A stretch of DNA of 64,000 nt from Peribacillus faecalis (GTDB lineage: Bacteria > Bacillota > Bacilli > Bacillales > DSM-1321): contig NZ_JACXSI010000002.1 of the NCBI RefSeq assembly GCF_014712675.1, positions 1-64,000 on the forward strand, given 5' to 3'. Both the position numbers and the translations under genes were made by a program. Shown here one piece after another: positions 27,197-35,959 of the stretch; the stretch's first letter is position 1, and each line of letters begins with the position of its first letter. The notes beneath the pieces were generated by a model. The model made no database searches. It was not told the origin of the DNA and saw only the letters and a program-made list of their open reading frames with translations.

Positions 27197-27796
27197 ATGA
27201 AAAAATGTGCCATATTTGATTTTGATGGTACGTTAGCCAATTCGAAGGCCGTCGCGCTAGGGGTCATTAACCAATTGGCGGAAACCCATGGATTTCCGAA
27301 ATTTTCTCCGGAGAAGGCAACAATGATGCATGGTCAGGAAAAAACATTGCTTTCTAAATTTCCGCTCATTGCGGATGACTTTTATAGACTTTATAAAGAA
27401 TCGATACAAGAAATTCCGCTATTTGACGGCATTCGTGATTTGCTTGTGCAACTGCGGAATCTTGGTGTGGAGATTGCCGTCATTTCATCAAATGAGGAGA
27501 GTAATATACGTGAATATTTCCTTAACCATGGAATGAGTTTCATTACGGAAGTGTATACTTCAAATGACTTATAAGGCAAAGATACGATGATTGATGATTT
27601 TTGCGAGAAACATCAATATTCAAAGGATGAAGTTATTTATATTGGCGATGAGGTACGTGATATTCGTGCTTGCCATAAAAGCGGCATCAATGTTATTTGG
27701 GTGAGTTGGGGCTATGACGCAGAGGAACATGCCTTAGTGGAAAAACCGACATTTACAGCACATGAACCATCTGAGCTATTAGCTTTTATGAAATGA
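27197..27796 (+). pseudogene. HAD hydrolase interrupted by one in-frame stop
   Basis: The frame begins with FDFDGTLANSKAVAL (HAD motif I) after AGGAGGGG, runs 125 codons to TAA at 27572-27574, and continues in the same frame with GKDTMIDDF and VIYIGDEVRDIRACH (motif IV) to a normal stop at 27794-27796. Related phosphatases have an aromatic residue before GK at this place, so TAA is one base from a TAT or TAC codon. The rest is intact, so the lesion is recent or a sequencing error. Without read-through the product lacks the motif III/IV half and would be dead. It belongs to the phosphoglycolate-phosphatase-like group. Confidence 0.85.
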
Positions 27797-27814
27797 AAAT
27801 AAAGGAGTATGCAA

Positions 27815-28972
27815 GTGAAACAACTAGAGATTATACAAGCAGTTGCTTATCGATTAGAGCAGGCTAAGATTCCGTATACATTTGTCGAAGAGGCAGCTTT
27901 ATGTGTGCAAGGAATGGCGGCTCATTGTCCATCTGTCAAAGTGCTGGTGCAATGGGATGTCTTTTCGGCATGCTATGAGCTTTTTGCGAAGGAGAACCGC
28001 ACTGAAATCGAAAAAAAAGCGGTAAAAGCGGAGTTTACAGTACAGTTCGAAGAAATGGCGGTTCATATTTTCTGTCTTTTCAATACAACTGTAAGGACTG
28101 ATCCTTATCGAATTAAGGAAGGTGGCGTTTGGTGCCGTTCCTTATACAGCTATATGTATGGAGTTGACTTTACGGACTATAAAACGGAGATTGTCCGCTT
28201 TTTACATAATAAGCAACAAGCATTGACGGCACAAAACGAGCAGGCTTGGAACCAAAATAATTACCAGGCACTCTTAGCACGTTACGGCCAACCGAAAGAA
28301 GTGGCAGAGAAAATCAAGCAAAACCCGGAGTGGCGCATATATCCGTTCGGCCAATATATGCCTGACTTAAAAGATAAAAAGGTGCTCCATTTACTTGGTT
28401 CAAACGGCGTAAAAGCAACGGCTATGGCACTGCTTGGAGCGGATGTGACAGTTGTCGACTTTTCTCAGGAAAATGCGAAGTTCGCTAATGAATTAGCGCA
28501 TGAGGCTGAAGTGGACATTCACTATATCGTGTCAGATGTCTTTTCGATATCGGAAATGCATGGTGAGTTTGACTATGTGCTGATGGAACTTGGAGTTTTA
28601 CATTACTTCATCACCCTGGAGCCGTTAATGCATTTGATTAAAGATAAGCTTGCAGTTGGCGGGCATTTTATTTTGCATGAATTCCACCCGATTTCTACAA
28701 AGCTGATTACTTCAAGCGGCAAAAAGCATAAAGTAACCGGTAATTACTTTGCGCCGGAATTGACGTATCAAAGTGTGGCTTTTTCGAAACATATGCCGGA
28801 TGGCGTGCAGGAAGAATTGATGCAAACAGTGCAGCGCAAATGGACAATCGGCGAGTTGGTCACATCTGTTGCAGCCTCCGGTTTGAGAATTCATTCTTTG
28901 CAAGAAGAGCCGAATCATAAAATACATGATATAGGCTTGCCTAAAACGTATACACTTATAGCTGAAAAGTAA
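27815..28972 (+). CDS. Class I SAM methyltransferase with N-terminal extra domain
   Basis: 385 residues. The C-terminal part (about 170-385) is a Rossmann methyltransferase: motif I KVLHLLGSNGVKATAMAL, acidic end of strand 2 in VTVVDFS, and post-motif DYVLMELGVLHYF. Residues 1-150 do not belong to it; KIPYTFVEEAALCVQGM and VKVLVQWDVF look like the nucleotidyltransferase-like fold of sugar or antibiotic adenylyltransferases, though I see no catalytic GS-DxD motif. GTG at 27815 is preferred to ATG at 27809 on spacing from AAAGGAG. It follows the broken HAD gene by 18 bases. Substrate unknown. Confidence 0.75.
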   Translation: MKQLEIIQAVAYRLEQAKIPYTFVEEAALCVQGMAAHCPSVKVLVQWDVFSACYELFAKENRTEIEKKAVKAEFTVQFEEMAVHIFCLFNTTVRTDPYRIKEGGVWCRSLYSYMYGVDFTDYKTEIVRFLHNKQQALTAQNEQAWNQNNYQALLARYGQPKEVAEKIKQNPEWRIYPFGQYMPDLKDKKVLHLLGSNGVKATAMALLGADVTVVDFSQENAKFANELAHEAEVDIHYIVSDVFSISEMHGEFDYVLMELGVLHYFITLEPLMHLIKDKLAVGGHFILHEFHPISTKLITSSGKKHKVTGNYFAPELTYQSVAFSKHMPDGVQEELMQTVQRKWTIGELVTSVAASGLRIHSLQEEPNHKIHDIGLPKTYTLIAEK

Positions 28973-28976
28973 GAAC

Positions 28977-29008
28977 AGCCGCCTACAGAGGGCGGCTTCT
29001 TTTGTTTT
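28977..29008 (+). terminator. Terminator of the methyltransferase gene
   Basis: Stem AGCCGCC/GGCGGCT with a seven-base loop, then TCTTTTGTTTTTTT. Confidence 0.85.
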
Positions 29009-29009
29009 T

Positions 29010-29714
29010 TTATTTGATGCAGGCATTGATGAAGCGCCTGAATAGTGAACCGGCAAAAGCGTCATCTGTCGCAAACATATTTTCCGGATGCCATTGCACG
29101 CCTAAAACAAACTTTTTGCTGCTGCTTTCGATGGCTTCAATAATACCATCGTTTGCGGTTGCAGAAATCGATAAATATGGAGAAATGCGACGAACGGCTT
29201 GATGATGGTAGCTGTTGACTCTCATTCTTTCTGACTGGGCAATCTCATATAACAGTCCGTCTTTTTTTATATTAATATAATGAGAGGTATGGTAACGAGG
29301 GGCAATTTGCGTATGCTGGATTAACTCAGTTTGTATTTGAGAATAAATATCTTGATATATATCGCCGTCCAGCGCGATATTCAATACTTGGCAGCCTCTG
29401 CAAATGGCCAATATCGGCTTATTTAAGTAAAACATCTTTTTAATAATGCTCATCTCGAATCGGTCTCTTTCCGGGCAAACAGACCTAAGATTTTGATGTG
29501 GCTCCTCCCCGAAAGTCAACGGATCAATGTCGCCGCCGCCTGTCACCAGTAGACCATCAATGCTTGCTATTATTTCATTCTCTGCTTCTTCCGGAGGAAC
29601 GTTGGGAAGCACAATAGGAACGCCTCCTGCCAAAGTGACGGACTGAATGTTGTCGGTTGATAGCGTCAACAAGCCATTTCTTAAATTAGATGTAATGCCG
29701 ATAAGCGGTTTCAT
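29010..29714 (-). CDS. Class I glutamine amidotransferase-like hydrolase (PuuD type)
   Basis: 234 residues of the peptidase C26 family, which cleaves gamma-glutamyl bonds such as gamma-Glu-GABA. Nucleophile elbow ILAICRGCQVLNI (Cys about 103), catalytic His/Glu in GVQWHPENMF near the end, and oxyanion glycines in LLVTGGGDIDPL. The extra NSYHHQAVRR block is typical of the family. No other putrescine genes are near, so the substrate stays open. It converges with the methyltransferase gene. Confidence 0.88.
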   Translation of the reverse strand: MKPLIGITSNLRNGLLTLSTDNIQSVTLAGGVPIVLPNVPPEEAENEIIASIDGLLVTGGGDIDPLTFGEEPHQNLRSVCPERDRFEMSIIKKMFYLNKPILAICRGCQVLNIALDGDIYQDIYSQIQTELIQHTQIAPRYHTSHYINIKKDGLLYEIAQSERMRVNSYHHQAVRRISPYLSISATANDGIIEAIESSSKKFVLGVQWHPENMFATDDAFAGSLFRRFINACIK

Positions 29715-29795
29715 ATATAATTATCTCTCCTTCATATTTTCGGTTGGATAATTATATATATGTCTGTTTTCCAGTTATTCCCCGGCAAAAACAAA

Positions 29796-29825
29796 AGCCG
29801 ATTCAATTCGTGATTGAAATCGGCT
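29796..29825 (-). terminator. Terminator of pgl
   Basis: Stem AGCCGATTTCAAT pairs with ATTGAATCGGCT (one bulged base); on the minus strand TTTGTTTTTG follows. Confidence 0.82.
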
Positions 29826-29838
29826 AAACATCATTTGC

Positions 29839-30888
29839 TTATTGCTTATTTAAAAACTTTACGCAAACAGGAGAAGGAACAGCTACATTAGATTGAAGCA
29901 ATGTCAATCTGCCTGTTTCCTTGTCGCGTTCAAATACTGTTAGATTATTAGATTCTTGGTTGGCTACGATAAGGAATTCTTCGTTCGGATCTAAAGAGAA
30001 ATCGCGAGGCCATAATCCTTGTGTAGGTGTATGTTCGACAAATGACAACTTGCCTGTCTCTTCATTCACTTTAAATACTGCAATACTATTGTGGCCACGG
30101 ATGCTAGCGTAAACGAAACGACCGTCAGCAGACACGTGAATAGCACCTGCTTGGCTCTTGAAGCGATAATCCAGTGGCACAGCTATATCATACTGAATTT
30201 CATGGAAACTGCCGTTATCAGGGTTATAAGTTAAAACGATAACTTCGTTACTCAACTCAGTGATGATATAGGCATACTTGCCGTTCGGATGAAAAGCAAT
30301 ATGTCTCGGGCCGCAGCCTGGCGCAAGCGATAGTGATTGCACTTTTGTTAATGTGAAATCTGCCAGTTTATATGTTTCTAAAGTATCGGTGCCTAGATCA
30401 ATAGCAACAACATATTTTTGATCAGGTGTGAAGCCTGCAAAATGAACGTGCGGCTTTTCTTGACGTTCGGTATTAGGACCGCTTCCTTCATGCAGTATGA
30501 CAGATGTAACAGATTGTACAGCTCTGTTATGTACCGGATGGGCCTCAATAGAACCTCGGTGATAGTTTGCGATTACAACGTTCTTTTCATGCTCATCTAC
30601 ACTAATATGACATGGTGACGGGCCTTCTGTCACTTGCATATTAACGAACTCAAGCGCTCCGTCTGCATGATTGATTGCATAAGAAGCAACCCCTCCAAGA
30701 GAGCCTTTTTTAGCGACGGAATAAAGAGCGTCTTGATCAGCGCTTATGCACAAATAAGTCGGATTTTCGACTTCTGCAACTAAGTGGATATCGCCTATTT
30801 CTCCTTTTGTTGTGTGAAGAGTAAACGAATAAATGCCCTTGCTTTCATGGTTTGTATAGGTACCGATATAACCTTTAATTTTTGTCAT
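29839..30888 (-). CDS. pgl: 6-phosphogluconolactonase, seven-bladed propeller type
   Basis: 349 residues, matching B. subtilis Pgl/YkgB in length and character. It hydrolyses 6-phosphogluconolactone in the oxidative pentose phosphate pathway. Seven similar beta-propeller blades are visible; conserved pieces include GYIGTYTNHESKGIYSF, GPSPCHISVD, GCGPRHIAFHPNGKYAY and GLWPRDFSLDP. GGAGGT precedes the ATG. Monocistronic with its own terminator. Confidence 0.92.
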   Translation of the reverse strand: MTKIKGYIGTYTNHESKGIYSFTLHTTKGEIGDIHLVAEVENPTYLCISADQDALYSVAKKGSLGGVASYAINHADGALEFVNMQVTEGPSPCHISVDEHEKNVVIANYHRGSIEAHPVHNRAVQSVTSVILHEGSGPNTERQEKPHVHFAGFTPDQKYVVAIDLGTDTLETYKLADFTLTKVQSLSLAPGCGPRHIAFHPNGKYAYIITELSNEVIVLTYNPDNGSFHEIQYDIAVPLDYRFKSQAGAIHVSADGRFVYASIRGHNSIAVFKVNEETGKLSFVEHTPTQGLWPRDFSLDPNEEFLIVANQESNNLTVFERDKETGRLTLLQSNVAVPSPVCVKFLNKQ

Positions 30889-31096
30889 TTTTTATACCTC
30901 CAATCTAGGTGATAACTCTATTTTATCATACTATTTAAAAGGTTCTTTCTATGAAAAATAATCCAATAACTATATTGATATAAAGAAATGTTTAACGGAT
31001 GATATTCTAAGAAAATATTCTACTATAAAGCAGGGTAGGAGAGTTAAAGAGTAGAGGATTTTTTTAGGAAGAACCATTGGGAGGCATGCTCTTTCT

Positions 31097-31220
31097 GTTG
31101 ATTGGAGCGGAGGGCGACGACTCCTGCTCAGACGAAGCGGGCAGGCCGATACATCGTGAGAACGAAGACAAGGAGGCTGGGTGCCTTGCCCCGTGGAAAG
31201 CATCCGCCTGCAGCATCAAC
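31097..31220. repeat. 124-bp structured dispersed repeat of Bacillaceae type
   Basis: Its ends pair (GTTGAT 31097-31102 with ATCAAC 31215-31220), and inside GCGGA pairs with TCCGC (31107-31111 with 31202-31206 region). The pattern GGAGCGGAGGGCG, CGACTCCTGC, GAGGCTGGGTGCC, CCCGTGGAAAGC, CCGCCTGCAGC is one I recognise from many Bacillaceae intergenic regions, where it appears as a folded GC-rich repeat. The short open frames across it are artefacts. It lies in the 440-bp gap between pgl and the ABC-F gene. Confidence 0.65.
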
Positions 31221-31241
31221 GAATGCGCTGAATCGTGCAAA

Positions 31242-31302
31242 TAAAAAAGACCATCTAAAGCAGAACGACATTCGAAACAAATGCCATATCTTTAGATAGT
31301 CT
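31242..31302 (-). terminator. Terminator of the ABC-F gene
   Basis: Thirteen-base stem with one mismatch, 31248-31260 with 31290-31302, long loop; on the minus strand a TTTTTTATT tail follows. Confidence 0.8.
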
Positions 31303-31304
31303 CC

Positions 31305-31327
31305 AAAAGGACCGATGACGGTTTTTC
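31305..31327 (-). repeat. Box A mini-hairpin repeat, copy 3
   Basis: Minus-strand reading: A tract, CCG-TCAT-CGG, TCC, T tract. It begins one base after the stop codon of the ABC-F gene, in gene-sense orientation. Confidence 0.72.
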
Positions 31328-32875
31328 TTATTTTTGGTTAGCCCAAGCTTCTACGTTCCATTCTTTTGTCACCCAGTCTTTATAGAAATCAGGTTCGTGG
31401 GAAACAAGTACAACTGTACCTTTGTAAGCTTTCAGTGCACGTTTTAGTTCTTCTTTTGCCGTTACGTCCAAGTGGTTTGTCGGTTCATCGAAAAGCACCC
31501 AGTTGCTTTCTTCCATCAGCAGTCGGCAAAGGCGGACTTTCGCTTGCTCTCCACCGCTTAGTTGGCTCATCGGACGGGCAATATGCTCATTCTTAAGACC
31601 GCAGCGGGCAAGTGCCGCACGCACATGGCTTTGCTCCATATTCGGATAAGCGTTCCAAATATAGTCGATTGGCGTAATGTTCTCAGCTTTTACTTCTTGT
31701 TCGAAGTATACCGGCTCCAGAAAATCACCGCGTGTGATTTTTCCGCTTAAAGGAGGGATAACGCCAAGAATTGTTTTTAATAGCGTTGATTTACCGACAC
31801 CGTTGCAGCCGACGATGGCAATTTTGTCGCCACGTTCGATGGTCATTGACATCTTTGGAAGCAGAGGATGCGTATAACCGATTTCGAAATCTTCTCCTTC
31901 GAATACCCAGCGGCTGCTGGCTCTCGTTTCCTTGAATTCAAAAGTCGGCTTCATTGCTGTTTCCGGACGGTCAATCCGTTCCATACGGTCAAGCTGCTTC
32001 TGACGGCTCTTTGCACGGCCTGTTGTTGAATAGCGCGCTTTGTTTTTTGCGATGAACTCTTCTTGCTTCTTAATAAATTCCTGCTGTTTTTCATAAGCGT
32101 TAATGTGTTGGTTCTTATGGAGCTCAGCAAGCTCCAAAAACTTCTCGTACGTTGCTGTGTAGCGAGTCAATTTCGCGAATTCCAGGTGGAAAATAACATC
32201 TGTTGATGCATTCATGAATTCCGTATCATGCGAAATCAAAATGAAGGCATTTGGATATTCTCGCAAATATTTTGCTAACCAATTGATATGCTCTTCGTCC
32301 AAGTAGTTGGTCGGCTCATCTAGAAGAAGCACTTGCGGTTGCTCAAGCAATAGTTTAGCGAGCAATACTTTTGTTCTTTGTCCACCGCTCAGTGCCGCTA
32401 CGTCTCGCTCAAGACCGATGGCGTCAAGTCCAAGACCGCGGGCAGCATCCTCAATCTTTAAATCCAGTGTGTAAAATCCGCCTGCATCTAGCTGGTCTTG
32501 AAGCTCAGCCATTTTCTCAAGCAATACTTCAAGCTCTTCCGGAGAAGCTTCTCCCATTTTGCCAGTTACTTCGTTTAGTTCCTCTTCCACTTTAAATAGG
32601 TGGGCAAACGCATCTTGAAGCACATTACGGATTGTTTTGCCTGGTGTTAGGTTTGTGTGCTGATCCAGATATCCGTACACAACGCCCGGTGTCCATTGCA
32701 CTTTCCCTGTGTCGTGGATTTGCTGGCCAGTGATGATATTCATTAAAGTCGATTTGCCGACACCGTTTGCTCCGACAAGTCCGACGTGCTCATTATTCAA
32801 TTGAAGTGATACATTTTTAAACAGCATTCGATCGCCAAAGCTGTGACTTAAACCTTCTACAGATAACAAACTCAT
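31328..32875 (-). CDS. ABC-F family ATPase (YfmM-like)
   Basis: 515 residues with two ABC cassettes and no membrane segment. Walker A GANGVGKSTLM near 36 and GCNGVGKSTLL near 350. Signatures are LSGGQRTKVLLA and LSGGEQAKVRLC; Walker B LLLDEPTNYLD and LFDEPTNHLD. The interdomain linker of about 80 charged residues is the part that enters the ribosome. ABC-F proteins act on stalled or antibiotic-bound ribosomes. The length and sequence fit B. subtilis YfmM; whether it gives resistance is not decidable here. Confidence 0.9.
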   Translation of the reverse strand: MSLLSVEGLSHSFGDRMLFKNVSLQLNNEHVGLVGANGVGKSTLMNIITGQQIHDTGKVQWTPGVVYGYLDQHTNLTPGKTIRNVLQDAFAHLFKVEEELNEVTGKMGEASPEELEVLLEKMAELQDQLDAGGFYTLDLKIEDAARGLGLDAIGLERDVAALSGGQRTKVLLAKLLLEQPQVLLLDEPTNYLDEEHINWLAKYLREYPNAFILISHDTEFMNASTDVIFHLEFAKLTRYTATYEKFLELAELHKNQHINAYEKQQEFIKKQEEFIAKNKARYSTTGRAKSRQKQLDRMERIDRPETAMKPTFEFKETRASSRWVFEGEDFEIGYTHPLLPKMSMTIERGDKIAIVGCNGVGKSTLLKTILGVIPPLSGKITRGDFLEPVYFEQEVKAENITPIDYIWNAYPNMEQSHVRAALARCGLKNEHIARPMSQLSGGEQAKVRLCRLLMEESNWVLFDEPTNHLDVTAKEELKRALKAYKGTVVLVSHEPDFYKDWVTKEWNVEAWANQK

Positions 32876-33003
32876 TTATATAGTTCAACTCCTGAAATTT
32901 TCGTTACACATAGTGTTTCTATTGTATTCGACAAGGTGATTTAAAGTAAAGCGGAAAAATCGGGGCATGTCCGAAATGGATAAGAAGGGTATTGCAACAA
33001 CAG

Positions 33004-33045
33004 GAAAAAGGCCTCTCGGAAGCTATATTTCACTTCCGGGAGGCC
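33004..33045 (-). terminator. Terminator of topB
   Basis: Thirteen-base stem GGCCTCCCGGAAG/CTTCCGAGAGGCC on the minus strand (one mismatch), then TTTTTCC. Confidence 0.85.
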
Positions 33046-33063
33046 GATTGAAATCCTGAAGAA

Positions 33064-35256
33064 TTAGTCGTCGAATTTCATGCCTTTCAACAAGTCGGCA
33101 AATGGATTATTGATTGGTTCTTCTTCTTTATTTTGTTGCTTCAAGTATTTTTGAACAGTTCGTTTATCGACCTTACCGCGTGATTCTTTCTTTCTTCTTG
33201 CTTCAAAAGCGCTCAGCTTTTCTCGGTATCCGCATTTACATACGAAAATTTGACCATCGCCTTCACCGCGAAGCTCCAATTTCTTCTTGCATTGCGGACA
33301 TCGTGCATTCGTTACCCGGGATACATTTTTACGGTGACCGCACTCGCGGTCTTGGCAGACAAGCATTTTTCCTTTTTTGCCGTTCACTTCAAGCATTGGT
33401 TTGCCGCAATCCGGGCAAGTTTTTGTCGAAATGTTGTCGTGCTTATACTTTTTGTCACTAGCTTTAATTTCAGCGACGATTTCTTTTGTATGTTTTTTCA
33501 TTTCGTTAATGAATACTTCTTTTTTTAGCTTACCGTTGGCAATCAGCTCAAGCTTTTGCTCCCACTCGGCTGTAGTCGCAGGCGAGCGCAGCTCTTCAGG
33601 CACTAAATCAAGAAGCTGACGTCCTTTTGACGTAATATGGATCTCTTTGTTGCCACGCTTCTCAATTAAGAATGAGTTAAACAGCTTATCGATAATATCT
33701 GCCCGTGTCGCAACTGTCCCAAGTCCGCCGGTGGCTTTTAGCGTGTCGGCAAGCTCTTTATTGTTGCTGTTCATATATTTAGACGGGTTTTCCATTGCTG
33801 ATAACAAGGTTGCTTCCGTGAAACGGGCCGGTGGTTTTGTTTGGCCGGATGTTTCGGCAATTAATTTTGTTTTTAGTACATCGCCTTGTTGAAGTTTCGG
33901 CAATAGTTGCTCTTTTACATCTTCTGCTTGATCATCGTCCTCGAATCGATTTTCATAGACTTCCTTCCATCCTGCTTGTAGCACAGTTTTTCCTTTAGCG
34001 ATGAAAGTCTCGTTGCCGATTTTTGCGTGTACAGTCAGTTGCTCATATTCGTGGGCAGGGAATAGTACCGCTAAGAAACGTTTGACGACAAGGTCGTAAA
34101 TTTTACGTTCTTTGTCAGAGAAAGATGAGAAGTTGACATACCCTTCAGTCGGAATGATTGCATGGTGATCACTCACTTTGCTGTCATCGACAAATGCTTT
34201 AGAAGGTTTGATTGGCTTGCTCAGCACTTTGTTAGCAAGTGGTCGATATTCACTGACTCCGCATGCTTTTAATCGTTCCGGAAGCGTGCCCACGATGTCT
34301 GATGATAGATAGCGCGAATCGGTACGCGGATACGTTAATACTTTGTGGGACTCATAAAGACTCTGCATAATTTTTAATGTTTCTTTGGCAGAATAGCCAA
34401 ACAGCTTATTGGCATCGCGTTGCAGTTCAGTTAAATCGTAAAGCGCCGGAGCGAACGATTTTTTCGCTTTTCGGTCAATCGCTGTCACGGTTGCATCTTT
34501 ACGGCCGAGCGATTGGACGATAGTATCAATTTTTTCTTTATTAAAGCTGCGGCTATTGCCGTTCTTGTCTTGCCATGTCAGTTTAATGGACTCTGTTTGT
34601 GCTTCAATTCCGTAGTAAGTTTGCGGTTTGAAGTTTTTAATCTCATCTTCTCGCGCTGCAATCATCGCGACAGTCGGAGTTTGCACACGTCCACAATTCA
34701 GTTGCGCGTTGAATCGTGTTGTCAAGGCACGAGTTGCATTCAATCCAATGTACCAGTCAGCTTCTGAGCGTGCAACGGCTGCGGCATACAGATTGTCATA
34801 CTGTTTGCCTGGTTTTAAGTTTTGGAAACCAGCTTTAATCGCTTTATCCGTCACTGATGAAATCCAAAGTCGTTTGATCGGTTTTTTTACATTGGCTTTC
34901 TCAAGTATCCAACGGGCCACCAATTCACCTTCACGTCCTGCGTCTGTCGCGATGATGACTTCGTTGACGTCCTGACGTGCTAATTGCGATTTAACAGCTT
35001 GAAATTGCTTGCCGGATTGCTTAATGACTGTCAATTTCATTCGGTCGGGAAGCATCGGCAAGTCTTCTAAATTCCATGTTTTATATTTGGCATCATACAC
35101 TTCGGGATCGGCCAGCGTCACCAAATGCCCTAATGCCCATGTGATAATGTAACGGTCTCCTTCTAAAAATCCGTTGCCTTTCTTCGTACATTTCAATACG
35201 TTTGCGATATCTCTGGCAACGGAAGGTTTTTCAGCTAAAACTAAGCTTTTTGCCAT
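33064..35256 (-). CDS. topB: DNA topoisomerase III
   Basis: 730 residues, close to the 727 of B. subtilis TopB. A type IA enzyme that relaxes and decatenates DNA through a 5'-phosphotyrosine. The Toprim domain is N-terminal (LVLAEKPSVARDIA; acidic ATDAGREGELVARW). The active-site Tyr is in VLTYPRTDSRYLS near residue 310. Unlike the E. coli enzyme it ends with two Cys-rich zinc ribbons (CPDCGKPM...CQDRECGH and CPQCKKK...CKCG), as in Bacillus. AAAGGAG precedes the ATG. Confidence 0.95.
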   Translation of the reverse strand: MAKSLVLAEKPSVARDIANVLKCTKKGNGFLEGDRYIITWALGHLVTLADPEVYDAKYKTWNLEDLPMLPDRMKLTVIKQSGKQFQAVKSQLARQDVNEVIIATDAGREGELVARWILEKANVKKPIKRLWISSVTDKAIKAGFQNLKPGKQYDNLYAAAVARSEADWYIGLNATRALTTRFNAQLNCGRVQTPTVAMIAAREDEIKNFKPQTYYGIEAQTESIKLTWQDKNGNSRSFNKEKIDTIVQSLGRKDATVTAIDRKAKKSFAPALYDLTELQRDANKLFGYSAKETLKIMQSLYESHKVLTYPRTDSRYLSSDIVGTLPERLKACGVSEYRPLANKVLSKPIKPSKAFVDDSKVSDHHAIIPTEGYVNFSSFSDKERKIYDLVVKRFLAVLFPAHEYEQLTVHAKIGNETFIAKGKTVLQAGWKEVYENRFEDDDQAEDVKEQLLPKLQQGDVLKTKLIAETSGQTKPPARFTEATLLSAMENPSKYMNSNNKELADTLKATGGLGTVATRADIIDKLFNSFLIEKRGNKEIHITSKGRQLLDLVPEELRSPATTAEWEQKLELIANGKLKKEVFINEMKKHTKEIVAEIKASDKKYKHDNISTKTCPDCGKPMLEVNGKKGKMLVCQDRECGHRKNVSRVTNARCPQCKKKLELRGEGDGQIFVCKCGYREKLSAFEARRKKESRGKVDKRTVQKYLKQQNKEEEPINNPFADLLKGMKFDD

Positions 35257-35423
35257 ATTTATTCCTGCTCCTTTATATGCGTTGTATTGTCTACTATAAC
35301 ATATTAAGTTATTCTGATATTACATGTACGGATAGTGAACCTTTTAAATTGTTTGATTGCCGTCGAATTAGAGCGTAAAAAGTCGGAGAGGATAAATAAC
35401 ATGAACAGTAAGGAGTTTTTCAG

Positions 35424-35900
35424 ATGGCAAAAGGAAAAACAAATGCAATGAGATTGCTTGATTCGGCAAAGGTACCGTATGAAGTGCTGTCTTATGAATC
35501 GAAGGACGGCAAAATTGACGGCCTTTCTGTTGCCGAAAAAATCGGTAAAGATCCTGAAATTGTATATAAAACATTAGTTGTTCAAGGATCCAGCAAGGAG
35601 GTGTATGTGTTTGTTATACCAGCTGGAGCTGAGCTGAGCCTGAAAAGGGCAGCTGCAGCAGCCGGTGAGAAAAAGGTGGAAATGGTTGCCGTTAAAGATA
35701 TTCAAAAACTGACCGGTTATATTCGGGGAGGTTGTTCGCCAATCGGAATGACGAAGAAATATCAGACATTCATTCACGAAGCGTGTAAAGGCAAAGGCGA
35801 AATCATTGTAAGCGGCGGGAAAATTGGCATGCAAGTATCGTTGGAACCTGATCGTCTTGCGGAACTGACATCAGCCCGCTTTGTAAATATTACTCAATAG
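35424..35900 (+). CDS. Cys-tRNA(Pro)/Cys-tRNA(Cys) deacylase, YbaK type
   Basis: 158 residues. It is closer to E. coli YbaK than the protein at 1466-1939: TNAMRLLDSAKVPYEVLSYE at the start, the conserved Lys in IVYKTLVVQG, GYIRGGCSPIGMTKKY in the middle and GKIGMQVSLEP near the end. It hydrolyses cysteine mischarged on tRNA-Pro. AAGGAG precedes the ATG by eight bases. Single gene with a strong terminator; resembles B. subtilis YjdI. Confidence 0.9.
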   Translation: MAKGKTNAMRLLDSAKVPYEVLSYESKDGKIDGLSVAEKIGKDPEIVYKTLVVQGSSKEVYVFVIPAGAELSLKRAAAAAGEKKVEMVAVKDIQKLTGYIRGGCSPIGMTKKYQTFIHEACKGKGEIIVSGGKIGMQVSLEPDRLAELTSARFVNITQ

Positions 35901-35903
35901 GCC

Positions 35904-35950
35904 AAGGACTGCTGAGAAGTTATAAATTGCTTCTCGGCAGTCCTTTTTTG
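35904..35950 (+). terminator. Terminator after the YbaK gene
   Basis: Stem AAGGACTGCTGAGAAG/CTTCTCGGCAGTCCTT (one G-T pair) with a ten-base loop, then T run. Confidence 0.9.
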
Positions 35951-35959
35951 TAAGGAGAC

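Noticed and set aside
27572-27574. In-frame TAA read as a recoded residue
   Set aside because: TAA is not a selenocysteine or pyrrolysine codon and no recoding structure was seen; a nonsense mutation or sequencing error is simpler.
27587-27796. Second half of the HAD frame as a separate small gene
   Set aside because: No ribosome site before its ATG, and it carries only motif IV of a HAD fold in frame with the upstream part; it is the 3' part of a broken gene.
31102-31299. Arg-rich open frame in the pgl to ABC-F gap
   Set aside because: It lies over the folded repeat and terminator, and its composition reflects the GC-rich repeat.
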